This document shows positions 46,857-56,293 of a stretch of DNA of 64,000 nucleotides, piece by piece. The position numbers and the translations under genes were made by a program. The notes under the pieces were generated by a model. The model did not search any database, had not been told where the DNA came from, and saw only the letters and a program-made list of their open reading frames with translations. Origin of the DNA: Mesobacillus jeotgali (GTDB lineage Bacteria > Bacillota > Bacilli > Bacillales > Cytobacillaceae); contig NZ_FVZC01000008.1 of NCBI RefSeq assembly GCF_900166585.1, forward strand, positions 372,001-436,000, written 5' to 3'. Numbering within the stretch: the first letter of the stretch is position 1; each line of letters opens with the position of its first letter.

Positions 46857-47972
46857 ATGGGAGATAGAATATTTCTCTCTTCGCCTCACATGAGTGACGA
46901 AGGTTATGAAATGCAATATGTTAAGGATGCTTTTGATACAAATTGGATAGCACCTTTGGGTGAAAATGTGAATCAGTTTGAAAATGAACTGGCAACTAAA
47001 GTTGGCTCTAAAGATGCTGCAGCATTATCCTCAGGGACAGCAGCAATTCACATGGCTTTAAGAGCAGCTGGGGTCGTTGAAGGCGATATAGTGTTTTGTC
47101 CTACACTGACATTCTCAGCGACTGCCAATCCTATCATTTATCAAAATGCTATTCCTGTCTTTATAGATAGTGATTACGAGACTTGGAATATGTGCCCTAA
47201 AGCGCTGGAGAAAGCCTTTGAGAAGTATCCGAATGTTAAAGCAGTTCTTGTTGTTCATTTATATGGGCTTTCTGCAGATATGGATAAGATAATGGAGCTT
47301 TGTAAAAGACATAAAGTAATATTGATTGAGGATGCAGCAGAATCCTTAGGGACTTATTATAAAGGTAAACATACTGGGACTTTCGGAGAGTATGGAATTT
47401 TTTCTTTTAATGGCAATAAGATAATAACTACATCTAGTGGTGGAATGCTAGTCTCTAATGATGAAGAAAGAATTTCAAAAGTGAAATTCTGGTCTACGCA
47501 ATCCAGGGATCAAGCGAGGCATTATCAACATAGTGAATTAGGATTTAACTATCGAATGAGTAATGTTGTTGCTGGTATTGGAAGAGGTCAACTTAAAGTA
47601 TTAGATAAAAGAGTGAAAAAGAAGAATTATATATTTGAGTTTTATAAAAAAGAGCTGGGTGAACTTGAAGGGGTAAATTTCATGCCTAGTAACGAATGGA
47701 ATGAACCAAATTATTGGTTAAGTAGCTTGACTTTAAGTGGCCGTGTAAGACCGATTGATGTTATGGATGCTCTTGAAAAAGAAAATATAGAATCAAGACC
47801 AGTATGGAAGCCTATGCATTTGCAACCATTCTTTAAAAAATATGATTTTATAGGAATAGATGTATCTGAAAGATTGTTTGAAAACGGTATTTGCTTACCG
47901 TCAGATACAAAGATGACAGATGATGATCTTTTTAGAGTCGTAGAAGTTATTAAAGGATTGTGGTCGAAGTGA
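46857..47972 (+). CDS. DegT/DnrJ/EryC1/StrS aminotransferase (PglE/EpsN type)
   Basis: A 371-aa PLP-dependent aminotransferase that adds an amino group at C4 of the keto sugar made by the preceding dehydratase. The PLP lysine is Lys188 in FSFNGNKIITTSSGG. ALSSGTAAIHMALRAAG is the cofactor-phosphate loop, and LIEDAAESLG carries the conserved Asp. Length and the HMSDEGYEM start agree with PglE-like enzymes. GGAAGGAAG lies 9 nt before ATG 46857. Its end overlaps the phosphosugar transferase gene, showing a coupled operon. The product should be UDP-4-amino-4,6-dideoxy-GlcNAc. Confidence 0.92.
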   Translation: MGDRIFLSSPHMSDEGYEMQYVKDAFDTNWIAPLGENVNQFENELATKVGSKDAAALSSGTAAIHMALRAAGVVEGDIVFCPTLTFSATANPIIYQNAIPVFIDSDYETWNMCPKALEKAFEKYPNVKAVLVVHLYGLSADMDKIMELCKRHKVILIEDAAESLGTYYKGKHTGTFGEYGIFSFNGNKIITTSSGGMLVSNDEERISKVKFWSTQSRDQARHYQHSELGFNYRMSNVVAGIGRGQLKVLDKRVKKKNYIFEFYKKELGELEGVNFMPSNEWNEPNYWLSSLTLSGRVRPIDVMDALEKENIESRPVWKPMHLQPFFKKYDFIGIDVSERLFENGICLPSDTKMTDDDLFRVVEVIKGLWSK

Positions 47973-48595
47973 TAAATCCTTATAAAAGAATATTTAAAAG
48001 ACCTCTAGATTTGATACTATCTTTATTTGCAATTATTTGTCTCAGCCCCCTAATTCTAATTATTGCCATTTTGGTAAGGATTAAACTTGGAAGTCCGGTC
48101 CTATTTAAACAAAAAAGACCTGGGTATAATGAGAAGGTTTTTACAATGTATAAATTTAGAACTATGACCGATGAGAGAGGTTTAAATGGAGAATTGCTTC
48201 CAGATAGTATACGATTAACTACGTTTGGGAAGTTTTTACGTTCTTCTTCACTGGATGAACTCCCTGAACTATTTAATATCCTTTTAGGTGATATGTCGAT
48301 TATTGGACCAAGACCTCTCTTGGCACAATATTTACCTTTATATAATCCACGTCAAAAGCGACGTCATGAAGTTAGACCAGGTTTATCTGGATTAGCCCAA
48401 GTAAGTGGCAGAAATGCATTAAGCTGGGAAGAAAAATTTAATTTTGATATAGAATACGTAGACAATGTTAGTTTTCTTGGAGATTTGAAGATTATTCTTT
48501 TAACTTTCAAAAAGGTTTTGGTGAGAGAGGGAATAAATTCAGAAACAGCTGCAACAATGGAGTATTTTGAGGGTAATAAGATTAAGGAGGAATAA
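47960..48595 (+). CDS. undecaprenyl-phosphate sugar phosphotransferase (PglC/EpsL type)
   Basis: A 211-aa monotopic initiating glycosyl-1-phosphate transferase that puts the first sugar phosphate on undecaprenyl phosphate. It has one N-terminal re-entrant hydrophobic helix (about 15-38), followed by the bacterial sugar transferase domain: FKQKRPGYNEKVFTMYKFRTM, SSLDELPEL (catalytic Asp-Glu), GDMSIIGPRPLL and RPGLSGLAQVSGRN. It is the short PglC form without extra N-terminal helices. GTG 47960 gives the stated start; GTG 47969 (MINPYKRI) is equally plausible. Linked genes suggest that diacetyl-bacillosamine phosphate is the substrate. Confidence 0.92.
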   Translation: MVEVINPYKRIFKRPLDLILSLFAIICLSPLILIIAILVRIKLGSPVLFKQKRPGYNEKVFTMYKFRTMTDERGLNGELLPDSIRLTTFGKFLRSSSLDELPELFNILLGDMSIIGPRPLLAQYLPLYNPRQKRRHEVRPGLSGLAQVSGRNALSWEEKFNFDIEYVDNVSFLGDLKIILLTFKKVLVREGINSETAATMEYFEGNKIKEE

Positions 48596-48599
48596 CTGA

Positions 48600-49238
48600 A
48601 TGAAAGACATAGTAATTATCGGTGCGGGTGGGTTTGGAAGAGAAGTTGCTTGGCTTATTGAAGAAATTAATAAAGTTAAACATGAATGGAATATTTTTGG
48701 ATTTGTCGATGATAATGACAATATACATGGAACAGAAATATTTGGATACCCTGTTGTTGGAGATATCGAGTGGTTAAGAGGCCAAGAACTGCATGTAGTA
48801 AATGCAATTGGAGATCCATTAATTAAAAAGGATGTTATTAACCGAATGATAGGGAGTAAGAATAAATATCCCGTTTTAATCCATCCAAGTGTAATTTACT
48901 CAAATAGTGTAATTTTTGGAGAAGGTAGTATTATATGTCCGGGGACTATACTAACCGTAGACATTCAAATTGGCAAACATGTAATTATTAATATAGATAG
49001 TACTATAGGTCATGACGCTGTAATTGGTGACTATACAACCATACTTCCAAGTGTAAATGTATCTGGTTATGTAGAAACTAAGGAATGTGTAAGTGTGGGA
49101 ACTGGATCGGCAATTATACAAGGTATAACCATTGGGGAAAATACTATCATTGGTGCAGGATCAGTGGTGGTAAAAGATTTACCTGCTAACTGTACAGCTG
49201 TAGGTGGCCCTGCAAAGCCTATTAAGTATCATATATAA
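48600..49238 (+). CDS. sugar O/N-acetyltransferase (PglD/EpsM/NeuD type)
   Basis: A 212-aa acetyl-CoA transferase predicted to acetylate the 4-amino group and finish UDP-N,N'-diacetylbacillosamine. An N-terminal Rossmann-like sugar-binding domain (IVIIGAGGFGREVAWLIEE) is followed by a left-handed beta-helix of hexapeptide repeats (about 95-205), with the catalytic His in TIGHDAVIGDY. The C-terminus is GAGSVVVKDLPANCTAVGGP, as in PglD. AAGGAGG at 48584-48590 fixes ATG 48600, five bases after the transferase stop. Confidence 0.92.
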   Translation: MKDIVIIGAGGFGREVAWLIEEINKVKHEWNIFGFVDDNDNIHGTEIFGYPVVGDIEWLRGQELHVVNAIGDPLIKKDVINRMIGSKNKYPVLIHPSVIYSNSVIFGEGSIICPGTILTVDIQIGKHVIINIDSTIGHDAVIGDYTTILPSVNVSGYVETKECVSVGTGSAIIQGITIGENTIIGAGSVVVKDLPANCTAVGGPAKPIKYHI

Positions 49239-49269
49239 ATATAGCACAAGAATAAAATTTTTAAGTAAT

Positions 49270-49299
49270 TTGTGTTGAATATTGGACTAGATTTATACA
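49270..49299 (+). promoter_or_regulatory. possible internal sigma-A promoter
   Basis: TTGTGT (49270-49275), an 18-bp spacer and TATACA (49294-49299) precede the WbuB-like gene by 34 bp. It may give the L-FucNAc module an extra promoter. Based on box match only. Confidence 0.35.
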
Positions 49300-49333
49300 C
49301 AACTCAAGTATGATGTAAGGAGCAATCAATGTA

Positions 49334-50545
49334 ATGAATATACTTTTTTTATCACTTTCAGACTTTTCGACCATAGAAGAAAAAGGTATATACACCGATT
49401 TAATGCGAGAGTTTGTAAGTGAAAATCATAATGTATATATTATTTCTCCAACTGAAAAGTGGAAGGATAGACCAACAAAGTTAATAGATAAAGGGAGTTA
49501 TAAGATACTTAAACTACAAATTGGTAATACACAGAAGACTAATTTGATAGAAAAAGGTGTTTCAACCCTCACATTGGAATCCAAGTTTCTAAAAGGAATA
49601 AAAAAGTATTTTTCAGACATTAAATTTGATTTAGTTATTTATTCTACACCGCCAATAACCTTACAAAAAGCAGTTGAATTTATAAAAAAAAGAGACAATG
49701 CAAAAACTTATTTATTGTTAAAAGATATATTCCCACAAAATGCAGTCGATCTAGGCATGTTGAAAAAGACAGGGATAAAAGGCCTTTTATATTTTTATTT
49801 TAGAAACAAGGAAAAAAAGCTTTATCATATTTCTGATTATATTGGATGTATGTCACAAGCAAACGTAGATTTTTTATTAAATAATAATCCTGAATTATCT
49901 CGTGAAAATGTTGAGGTATGTCCAAATAGTATAGAGCCTTTAATAATAGAAAAAGATGAAAATAGGATTGCTGAGATAAAAATCAAATATGAAATACCAA
50001 TAAATAAAACAGTATTGATATATGGAGGGAATTTGGGTCAACCTCAGGGCCTTGATTTTTTAATTGAATGTTTGCGAGCTAATGAGAGAAATGAAAATAT
50101 GTTTTTTATTATAGCTGGGTCAGGAACGGAATATTATAAACTCAAAAATTTTTTTGAGAACGAAAATCCCAAAAATGCACGGTTGTTCCCACACTTACCA
50201 AAAGATGATTATGATTTACTAGCTAACTCTTGTGATGTAGGGTTAATATTTCTAGATAAAAGATTTACAATTCCAAACTTCCCTTCGAGGCTGCTTTCTT
50301 ATTTGCAGGCATCGATGCCAGTGTTGGCAGCAACAGATATTAGCACTGATATTGGGCAGATAATAGAGGGAGCCAATTTTGGCCTTTGGTGTGAAAGTGG
50401 AAATCTTGAAATGTTTAATAGTCATATTGATAAATTGTGTAATAGTAACCTAAGAGAGCAAATGGGTGTAAACGCAAGAAGATTTTTAGAAAATAACTAT
50501 ACGTCTAAACACTCATATGAAATAATAATGAGTCATTTTAAATAA
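49334..50545 (+). CDS. GT4-family glycosyltransferase (WbuB-like)
   Basis: A 403-aa GT-B glycosyltransferase. The C-terminal half has a typical GT4 nucleotide-sugar site: YGGNLGQPQGLDFLIE, LFPHLPKDDYDLLANSCDVGL and FPSRLLSYLQASMPVLAATD. In E. coli and other capsules WbuB transfers L-FucNAc and is encoded beside fnlA-fnlB-fnlC. The same neighbours follow here, so L-FucNAc transfer is inferred. The real start is ATG 49334; an ATG at 49329 is followed at once by a stop. AAGGAG is 12 nt upstream. Confidence 0.85.
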   Translation: MNILFLSLSDFSTIEEKGIYTDLMREFVSENHNVYIISPTEKWKDRPTKLIDKGSYKILKLQIGNTQKTNLIEKGVSTLTLESKFLKGIKKYFSDIKFDLVIYSTPPITLQKAVEFIKKRDNAKTYLLLKDIFPQNAVDLGMLKKTGIKGLLYFYFRNKEKKLYHISDYIGCMSQANVDFLLNNNPELSRENVEVCPNSIEPLIIEKDENRIAEIKIKYEIPINKTVLIYGGNLGQPQGLDFLIECLRANERNENMFFIIAGSGTEYYKLKNFFENENPKNARLFPHLPKDDYDLLANSCDVGLIFLDKRFTIPNFPSRLLSYLQASMPVLAATDISTDIGQIIEGANFGLWCESGNLEMFNSHIDKLCNSNLREQMGVNARRFLENNYTSKHSYEIIMSHFK

Positions 50546-50566
50546 GAAAGAGGTCTAATAATAATT

Positions 50567-51589
50567 ATGTTTAAGGATCAAACTTTGTTAATAACTGGAG
50601 GTACCGGTTCTTTTGGACATGCAGTTATGAAAAGATTTCTAGATACTGATATTAAGGAAATAAGAATATTTTCTCGTGATGAAAAAAAACAAGATGATAT
50701 GAGAAAACAATATAGGAATGACAAACTTAAATTTTATTTAGGGGATGTACGTGATTTGGCAAGTGTGAAAAATGCCATGCATGGAGTTGATTACATTTTT
50801 CACGCAGCTGCCTTAAAACAAGTTCCTTCATGTGAATTTTTCCCTTTAGAGGCTGTGAAAACCAATGTAATAGGAACAGATAATGTTCTAACTGGTGCTG
50901 TCGAAACAGGAGTTAAAAAAGTAATTTGTCTTTCCACAGATAAAGCAGCTTACCCAATTAATGCTATGGGAATATCTAAAGCCATGATGGAAAAAGTTTT
51001 TGTCGCAAAGTCAAATACGGTTGATTCAAACAAAACTCTTATTTGTGGAACTCGTTATGGGAATGTAATGGCTTCTAGAGGTTCTGTAATTCCACTATTT
51101 ATTGAACAACTGAAAAGTGGTAAACCTCTAACAGTAACAGACCCAAACATGACAAGATTTTTAATGAGTCTTGAAGAAGCAGTAGAACTAGTAGTCTTTG
51201 CATTTGAAAATGCCGCGGCAGGGGATATTATGGTTCAAAAAGCACCAGCCTCAACAATTGGCGATTTAGCGCAAGCGATTAAGGAATTATTTAATGTTCA
51301 AAATGAAATAACAGTTATTGGTACACGGCACGGTGAAAAATTATATGAAACGTTACTTACTAGAGAGGAACATGTAGTTGCAGAAGATATGGGTGGTTTT
51401 TATAGGGTTCCTGCTGATAAGAGAGATCTAAACTATGATAAGTACTTTGTGGAAGGCGATCAGAAATTATCAGTTCAGGAAGAATACAATTCTCATAATA
51501 CACAGAGGTTAAATATCGACCAAATTAAGGATAAACTTCTAATGTTAGATTATGTCCAAGAAGAGTTGAAAAGATGGAATCGAGTATGA
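50567..51589 (+). CDS. capE: UDP-GlcNAc 4,6-dehydratase/5-epimerase (CapE/FnlA)
   Basis: A 340-aa cytoplasmic enzyme that starts UDP-L-FucNAc synthesis by dehydration and C5 epimerisation of UDP-GlcNAc. It has the NADP motif LITGGTGSFGHAVMKRF, FHAAALKQVPSCEFFP and the active-site segment STDKAAYPINAMGISKAMMEK, very like Staphylococcus aureus CapE. RNDKLKFYLGDVRD and RHGEKLYETLLTREE are further matches. Its stop overlaps the CapF start (ATGA), and CapG follows, so the full three-enzyme route is encoded. Gene order capE-capF-capG is conserved in S. aureus type 5/8 capsules and as fnlABC elsewhere. Confidence 0.95.
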   Translation: MFKDQTLLITGGTGSFGHAVMKRFLDTDIKEIRIFSRDEKKQDDMRKQYRNDKLKFYLGDVRDLASVKNAMHGVDYIFHAAALKQVPSCEFFPLEAVKTNVIGTDNVLTGAVETGVKKVICLSTDKAAYPINAMGISKAMMEKVFVAKSNTVDSNKTLICGTRYGNVMASRGSVIPLFIEQLKSGKPLTVTDPNMTRFLMSLEEAVELVVFAFENAAAGDIMVQKAPASTIGDLAQAIKELFNVQNEITVIGTRHGEKLYETLLTREEHVVAEDMGGFYRVPADKRDLNYDKYFVEGDQKLSVQEEYNSHNTQRLNIDQIKDKLLMLDYVQEELKRWNRV

Positions 51590-52695
51590 AAATATTAGTT
51601 ACTGGTGCAAATGGCTTCATTGGTAAGAATTTGGTATCGGAATTAAAAAACCGCAACTATTCGGAAATCTATGAGTATGTGAAGGATACAGATCAATCTT
51701 TGCTTAATGAATATTGTAAGAATGCTGACTTTGTATTCCATCTTGCTGGGGTAAATCGTCCTGAACACCTATCTGAATTTATGGAAGGTAACTATGGTTT
51801 TACTTTTAAGTTGTTAGAAACTTTGAAAAAACATAAAAACACCTGTCCTGTAATGATTTCTTCATCTACCCAAGCAATGCTGGACAATTCTTATGGTATT
51901 AGTAAGAAGGCCGGTGAAGATTTGTTATTCGATTACAGTAAAGAAACAGGAGCAAAGGTATTAGTTTACCGTTTCCCTAATGTATTTGGTAAATGGTGTA
52001 AACCGAATTATAACAGCGTAGTCGCTACATTCTGTCATAATATTGCTAATGAGTTACCTATCAAAGTAAATGATCCGAGTGTTGCTATGAATTTAGTTTA
52101 CATTGACGATTTGGTTGAAGAACTTATCAATGCAATGAACGGAAATGAAAACTTGGTTGGTCATATTTGTGAGATTCCAATGATGCACAACATAACACTA
52201 CAGAAGATAGTTGACTTACTATACTCATTTAAAAATAGTCGTAACGAACGGTCAATTCCTGATATGTCTGAAGAGTTCACAAAGAAATTATATAGTACGT
52301 ATTTGAGTTATCTTCCCGAGAATAAATTCAGTTATGAACTTAAAATGAACGTAGATTCAAGAGGCTCATTCACCGAGTTTATCAAGACTCCCGAAAGAGG
52401 CCAAGTGTCTGTTAACATATCTAAACCGGGTATAACAAAAGGAAACCATTGGCATCATACGAAAAATGAGAAGTTTCTTGTTGTGAGTGGAAAAGGAGTT
52501 ATTCGTTTTAGGAAAATTGGATCGGAAGACATCATCAAATATTTTGTTAGTGGAGACAAATTAGAAGTAGTAGATATACCACCTGGTTACACTCATAATA
52601 TTGAAAATCTAGGTAAAACAGATATGGTAACGATAATGTGGGTTAATGAATTTTTTGATCCTAATAGACCAGACACATACTACTTGGAGGTTTAG
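51586..52695 (+). CDS. capF: UDP-L-FucNAc pathway epimerase/reductase CapF (FnlB)
   Basis: A 369-aa bifunctional enzyme, the same length as I recall for S. aureus CapF. The N-terminal short-chain dehydrogenase domain (ILVTGANGFIGKNLVSEL; SSSTQAMLDNSYGISKKAGE) performs NADPH reduction. The C-terminal cupin domain (GITKGNHWHHTKNEKFLVVSG, metal-binding His residues) performs C3 epimerisation. The start is ATG 51586, overlapping the CapE stop by 4 nt; four extra upstream codons are less likely. The product, UDP-L-6-deoxy-talose derivative, passes to CapG two bases downstream. Confidence 0.95.
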   Translation: MKILVTGANGFIGKNLVSELKNRNYSEIYEYVKDTDQSLLNEYCKNADFVFHLAGVNRPEHLSEFMEGNYGFTFKLLETLKKHKNTCPVMISSSTQAMLDNSYGISKKAGEDLLFDYSKETGAKVLVYRFPNVFGKWCKPNYNSVVATFCHNIANELPIKVNDPSVAMNLVYIDDLVEELINAMNGNENLVGHICEIPMMHNITLQKIVDLLYSFKNSRNERSIPDMSEEFTKKLYSTYLSYLPENKFSYELKMNVDSRGSFTEFIKTPERGQVSVNISKPGITKGNHWHHTKNEKFLVVSGKGVIRFRKIGSEDIIKYFVSGDKLEVVDIPPGYTHNIENLGKTDMVTIMWVNEFFDPNRPDTYYLEV

Positions 52696-52697
52696 CA

Positions 52698-53828
52698 ATG
52701 AAAAAATTAAAAGTCATGACAGTTGTGGGTACGAGGCCTGAAATAATAAGGCTTTCAGCTGTTCTGAATAAATTAGAGGAATCAAACGCTATTGACCATA
52801 TATTAGTTCATACTGGTCAAAATTATGATTATGAATTGAATGAAGTGTTTTTTAAAGACTTTAATTTGAAGAAACCTGATTATTTTCTAGAGGCGGCTAC
52901 GGGAACTGCAGTAGAAACAATAGGGAATATTTTGGTTAAAATTGACCCTGTTTTGGAGGCAGTTAAACCAGAGGCTCTTTTAGTTCTCGGAGATACAAAT
53001 AGCTGCTTATGTGCGATTGCAGCCAAAAGGAAACGAATACCGATTTTTCATATGGAAGCTGGTAACAGATGTTTTGACCAAAGAGTTCCGGAAGAAACAA
53101 ATAGAAAGATAGTGGATCATACTGCGGATATCAATTTAACTTATAGCGATATAGCAAGAGAATATTTGTTAAGAGAAGGACTACCCGCGGATAGGATAAT
53201 TAAAACTGGAAGCCCAATGTTTGAGGTTCTTAACTCTCGAAAAATGGACATCGAATCATCGGATATATTGGAAAGATTGAATCTTGAAGAAGAAAACTAT
53301 TTTGTAATATCGGCACATAGAGAGGAAAATATAAATTCAGAAGTTAATTTTATGGACCTGGTTGGAAGTTTAAATGAAATTGCAAGAAAATATAAAAAGC
53401 CTGTTATTGTTAGTACACATCCTAGAACTAAAAAAATGATTGACATAAAGGGAATAGAATTTAACCCTCTGGTGAAAATCATGAAACCCTTGGGTTTTAA
53501 TGATTATGTTAAACTTCAAATTAAGGCTAAAGCAGTTCTTAGTGATAGTGGGACAATTAGTGAAGAATCTTCGATTCTTGGATTTAAAGCCCTTAACATA
53601 AGACAAGCTCATGAGAGACCAGAGGCTATGGAAGAAGCATCTGTGATGATGGTGGGCTTAAAAAAAGAAAGAGTTTTGCAGGGATTGGAGATTTTAGAGT
53701 TACAAGAAAAGAATACCTTAAGAGTTGTAAATGACTATAGTATGCCTAATGTATCTGAAAAAGTATTAAGGATAATATTATCCTATACGGATTATGTGAA
53801 TAGCGTTGTTTGGAGGAAGAGCATGTAA
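52698..53828 (+). CDS. capG: UDP-N-acetyl-L-fucosamine-forming 2-epimerase (CapG/FnlC)
   Basis: A 376-aa non-hydrolysing 2-epimerase of the WecB fold that completes UDP-L-FucNAc. Landmarks are VVGTRPEIIRLSAVL, HTGQNYDYELNEVFF, LVLGDTNSCLCAIAAKR, HMEAGNRCFDQRVPEETNR and SDSGTISEESSILG. The NR(C)FDQRVPEE form distinguishes it from the classical WecB at 58963, which has GLRTYNITSPYPEE. GGAGG 9 nt upstream supports ATG 52698. Its stop overlaps the next gene by one base. Confidence 0.93.
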   Translation: MKKLKVMTVVGTRPEIIRLSAVLNKLEESNAIDHILVHTGQNYDYELNEVFFKDFNLKKPDYFLEAATGTAVETIGNILVKIDPVLEAVKPEALLVLGDTNSCLCAIAAKRKRIPIFHMEAGNRCFDQRVPEETNRKIVDHTADINLTYSDIAREYLLREGLPADRIIKTGSPMFEVLNSRKMDIESSDILERLNLEEENYFVISAHREENINSEVNFMDLVGSLNEIARKYKKPVIVSTHPRTKKMIDIKGIEFNPLVKIMKPLGFNDYVKLQIKAKAVLSDSGTISEESSILGFKALNIRQAHERPEAMEEASVMMVGLKKERVLQGLEILELQEKNTLRVVNDYSMPNVSEKVLRIILSYTDYVNSVVWRKSM

Positions 53829-54886
53829 TGAAAATTGCTAAAATTGCTCTTATTTGTCCTTCCAATTTGCTCTATATGCCATATGTAAATAATTACTTAA
53901 AAATAATTGAGTCCAATAATGTTGCATATGAAATCATTAATTGGGACAGATTTAATATCGAAGATGAGAATGATACCCTAAAGTATAAAGATTCTAAAAT
54001 AGGACATCAGAGAAACTATTTAGATTATTTTAAGTATAAACAATTTTTAATTAAAGTATTAAAGACAAAAAAATATGATAAAGTAATTGTATTTGGCATC
54101 CAATTGTCATATTTTTTAAAAAGATTTTTAATTCAAGAATATAAGGGGAATTATATTCTGGATATCCGTGATCACAATCAAATAATAAACTTTTTTGGGA
54201 TAAAAAAAATAGTTGATAACTCTAATTTTACTGTTATTTCTTCTCCAGGGTATAAGGATTGGTTACCGATGAGTAATAAATATATAGTCAATCATAATAC
54301 AGTTATAGATTGTATAGAGGATTTAATGGAGGCTAAACTTAAATCCAACCTAAATAAAATTAATGTATCCTTTATTGGGGCAATAAGGGATTATAACATT
54401 AATTTTGACTTTATAAATGTCTTAAGAAACGATGAAAATATTAATATGTTTTATCATGGAGAAGGAGACATTAATAAAGATATTGAGGAACATTTAAAAA
54501 AGAATGAAATAAAAAACGTTTTATTAACAGGAAGATTTAATAAAGAAGATGAAGCTTATTTATATAAAAAAAGCGATTTGATTAATGTACTAAGATTTAA
54601 TGATGGAATTAATAACAAAACTGCGCTCCCTAATCGATTGTATAATGCCATTCTTTATGGTAAACCACTCTTAGCTTTTGAAGGAACATACTTAGCTGAG
54701 CAAATTAAAGAGTATAATCTTGGTTTGGTAATAAGTTCATTTAACAATGTTGAAGAAAAAATAAAAATGTATATCAAAAGTTTTGATATTGAAAGTTTTG
54801 ATAATGGTAGAAAAAAATTTTTTGAAAAAACGATTTCAGACAACCAGTATTTTAAAAGCCAATTAAATAAATTTTTAGGAATTTAA
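53828..54886 (+). CDS. putative GT4-like glycosyltransferase
   Basis: A 352-aa, AT-rich gene. The N-terminal half has a Rossmann-like ILDIRDHNQI strand. The C-terminal half has features of GT-B transferases: SFIGAIRDYNINF, MFYHGEGDINKDIEEH, LLTGRFNKEDEAYLYKKSDLI and ALPNRLYNAILYGKPLLAFEG (nucleotide-sugar end). I infer a capsule glycosyltransferase with unknown donor and acceptor. ATG 53828 overlaps the CapG stop and has GGAGGAAGAG 11 nt upstream; upstream in-frame codons to 53810 overlap capG further. It is followed 2 nt later by the polymerase candidate. Confidence 0.72.
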   Translation: MKIAKIALICPSNLLYMPYVNNYLKIIESNNVAYEIINWDRFNIEDENDTLKYKDSKIGHQRNYLDYFKYKQFLIKVLKTKKYDKVIVFGIQLSYFLKRFLIQEYKGNYILDIRDHNQIINFFGIKKIVDNSNFTVISSPGYKDWLPMSNKYIVNHNTVIDCIEDLMEAKLKSNLNKINVSFIGAIRDYNINFDFINVLRNDENINMFYHGEGDINKDIEEHLKKNEIKNVLLTGRFNKEDEAYLYKKSDLINVLRFNDGINNKTALPNRLYNAILYGKPLLAFEGTYLAEQIKEYNLGLVISSFNNVEEKIKMYIKSFDIESFDNGRKKFFEKTISDNQYFKSQLNKFLGI

Positions 54887-54888
54887 AA

Positions 54889-56283
54889 ATGGAAAAAAAC
54901 CATATGAATAAGAATGCATTGAATGAAAATAAAATAAATATTTTATCATCAAATAAATTTATATTTATAGTAACATTTTTCCTTCTTATTATTATCACTT
55001 CGATTTTCACTTTTTCATTTTCGGTATTTGTAGCTCAAATATTATTTGCTACTTTTACTATAATTTTTATTAATAGAAAATTTGAACGAAGTGCAAACAT
55101 ATATCTTTTAATATATTTAGTTTCTATTTCTTTTGTATTTTTAATTTACTATGCAAACCAGATATATTATGGTTCTCCGTATTATATTGGTGGGTCAGAT
55201 GATTTGAATTTTGAAAAGTGGGGCATTGATGTATATGATGCAAATCTAGTTAATCCCCATAAAGTATTAGAATCCGGGATAATTGGTCAGTTTCACAACT
55301 CACCTTTTTTTGCTGTATATATGTCTATATTGATAAGATTTTCTAACATCTTTGGTGAGTATAGTACTTTTCTTCCTAGAATTCTAAATGTATATTATTT
55401 AATCTGGATTTGTATGTTGTTAGAATTTTTACTGAAAAAATACGCTGACTTTTCTTTTAGAAAAATAAAGCTAAGCATTATTATATTCGCATTGACACCA
55501 AATATACAATTTATTAATGCCCATGTTTTCAGAGACACTTTCAATTTACTTCAAATAATGCTGATAGTAATTTTATTTGATCAACTAATAAGTCGAAATT
55601 TAATCTTAAAAAAGTTAATCTATATAATTTTTCTTTCATTTATAATTTTTATAACGTTTTATACCCGGACAAATTCTTTAGTTTTTTCAGGTGTATTAAT
55701 TATCTTTATATTGGCTGTACGATTAAAAATCAACCTGCATTTTTATCTCCTAGCAATCATTCCGTTTGTCATTCTTAGTGATTTTACAGAATTAATCGGA
55801 TTAAAGAAGTTTACAGAAATTTATGGTAGTTATGTACAAACAAATGCCGGTGACGGATTAAGTAGGATCGTGTTTACACAGCCACTAGTACCTTTTGGAA
55901 TAATATTACGTGGGTTTTATGCTTTTATAACACCTTTCCCGAATTTTTTTGATTTATTCAAAGAACCGAATAAGGTTTTGTTTGATATAACCATGTTATT
56001 AGTTTATTTAGGTGTTGTACTACAAATATTCGCTATTCCTTTTATTATAAAAAGGATATTTAAAATTGATTGGTTATCGTTATCCTTCTTAATATGGTTT
56101 CTGGCGATAATTGCTACTACATTTACATTTAGGCATATACTTATTTACTATCCTTTTTTGGTTGCTGTGGGGGTTGATGGTTATATTTTATCTAGCAAAA
56201 TAAATAGAAAGATATCTGTATTCTTTGTTGGATTAATGGGTATATCCTTAGCGGTCATCTATATCTCACTTAAATTTTTATAG
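54889..56283 (+). CDS. multi-pass membrane protein, candidate Wzy-type polymerase
   Basis: A 464-aa protein with about ten to twelve transmembrane helices and no soluble domain, very AT-rich. A large extracytoplasmic loop after the third helix reads YYIGGSDDLNFEKWG. A second conserved-looking site is NAHVFRDTFNL before a helix. Such acid-rich loops and an isolated Arg-Asp are usual in polysaccharide polymerases of the Wzy/EpsG kind. The only other polymerase candidate is at 60268. It is also possible that this is a GT-C-type transferase. The start ATG 54889 lacks a strong ribosome site; ATG 54904 is an alternative. Confidence 0.6.
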   Translation: MEKNHMNKNALNENKINILSSNKFIFIVTFFLLIIITSIFTFSFSVFVAQILFATFTIIFINRKFERSANIYLLIYLVSISFVFLIYYANQIYYGSPYYIGGSDDLNFEKWGIDVYDANLVNPHKVLESGIIGQFHNSPFFAVYMSILIRFSNIFGEYSTFLPRILNVYYLIWICMLLEFLLKKYADFSFRKIKLSIIIFALTPNIQFINAHVFRDTFNLLQIMLIVILFDQLISRNLILKKLIYIIFLSFIIFITFYTRTNSLVFSGVLIIFILAVRLKINLHFYLLAIIPFVILSDFTELIGLKKFTEIYGSYVQTNAGDGLSRIVFTQPLVPFGIILRGFYAFITPFPNFFDLFKEPNKVLFDITMLLVYLGVVLQIFAIPFIIKRIFKIDWLSLSFLIWFLAIIATTFTFRHILIYYPFLVAVGVDGYILSSKINRKISVFFVGLMGISLAVIYISLKFL

Positions 56284-56293
56284 GAGTGTTCTA

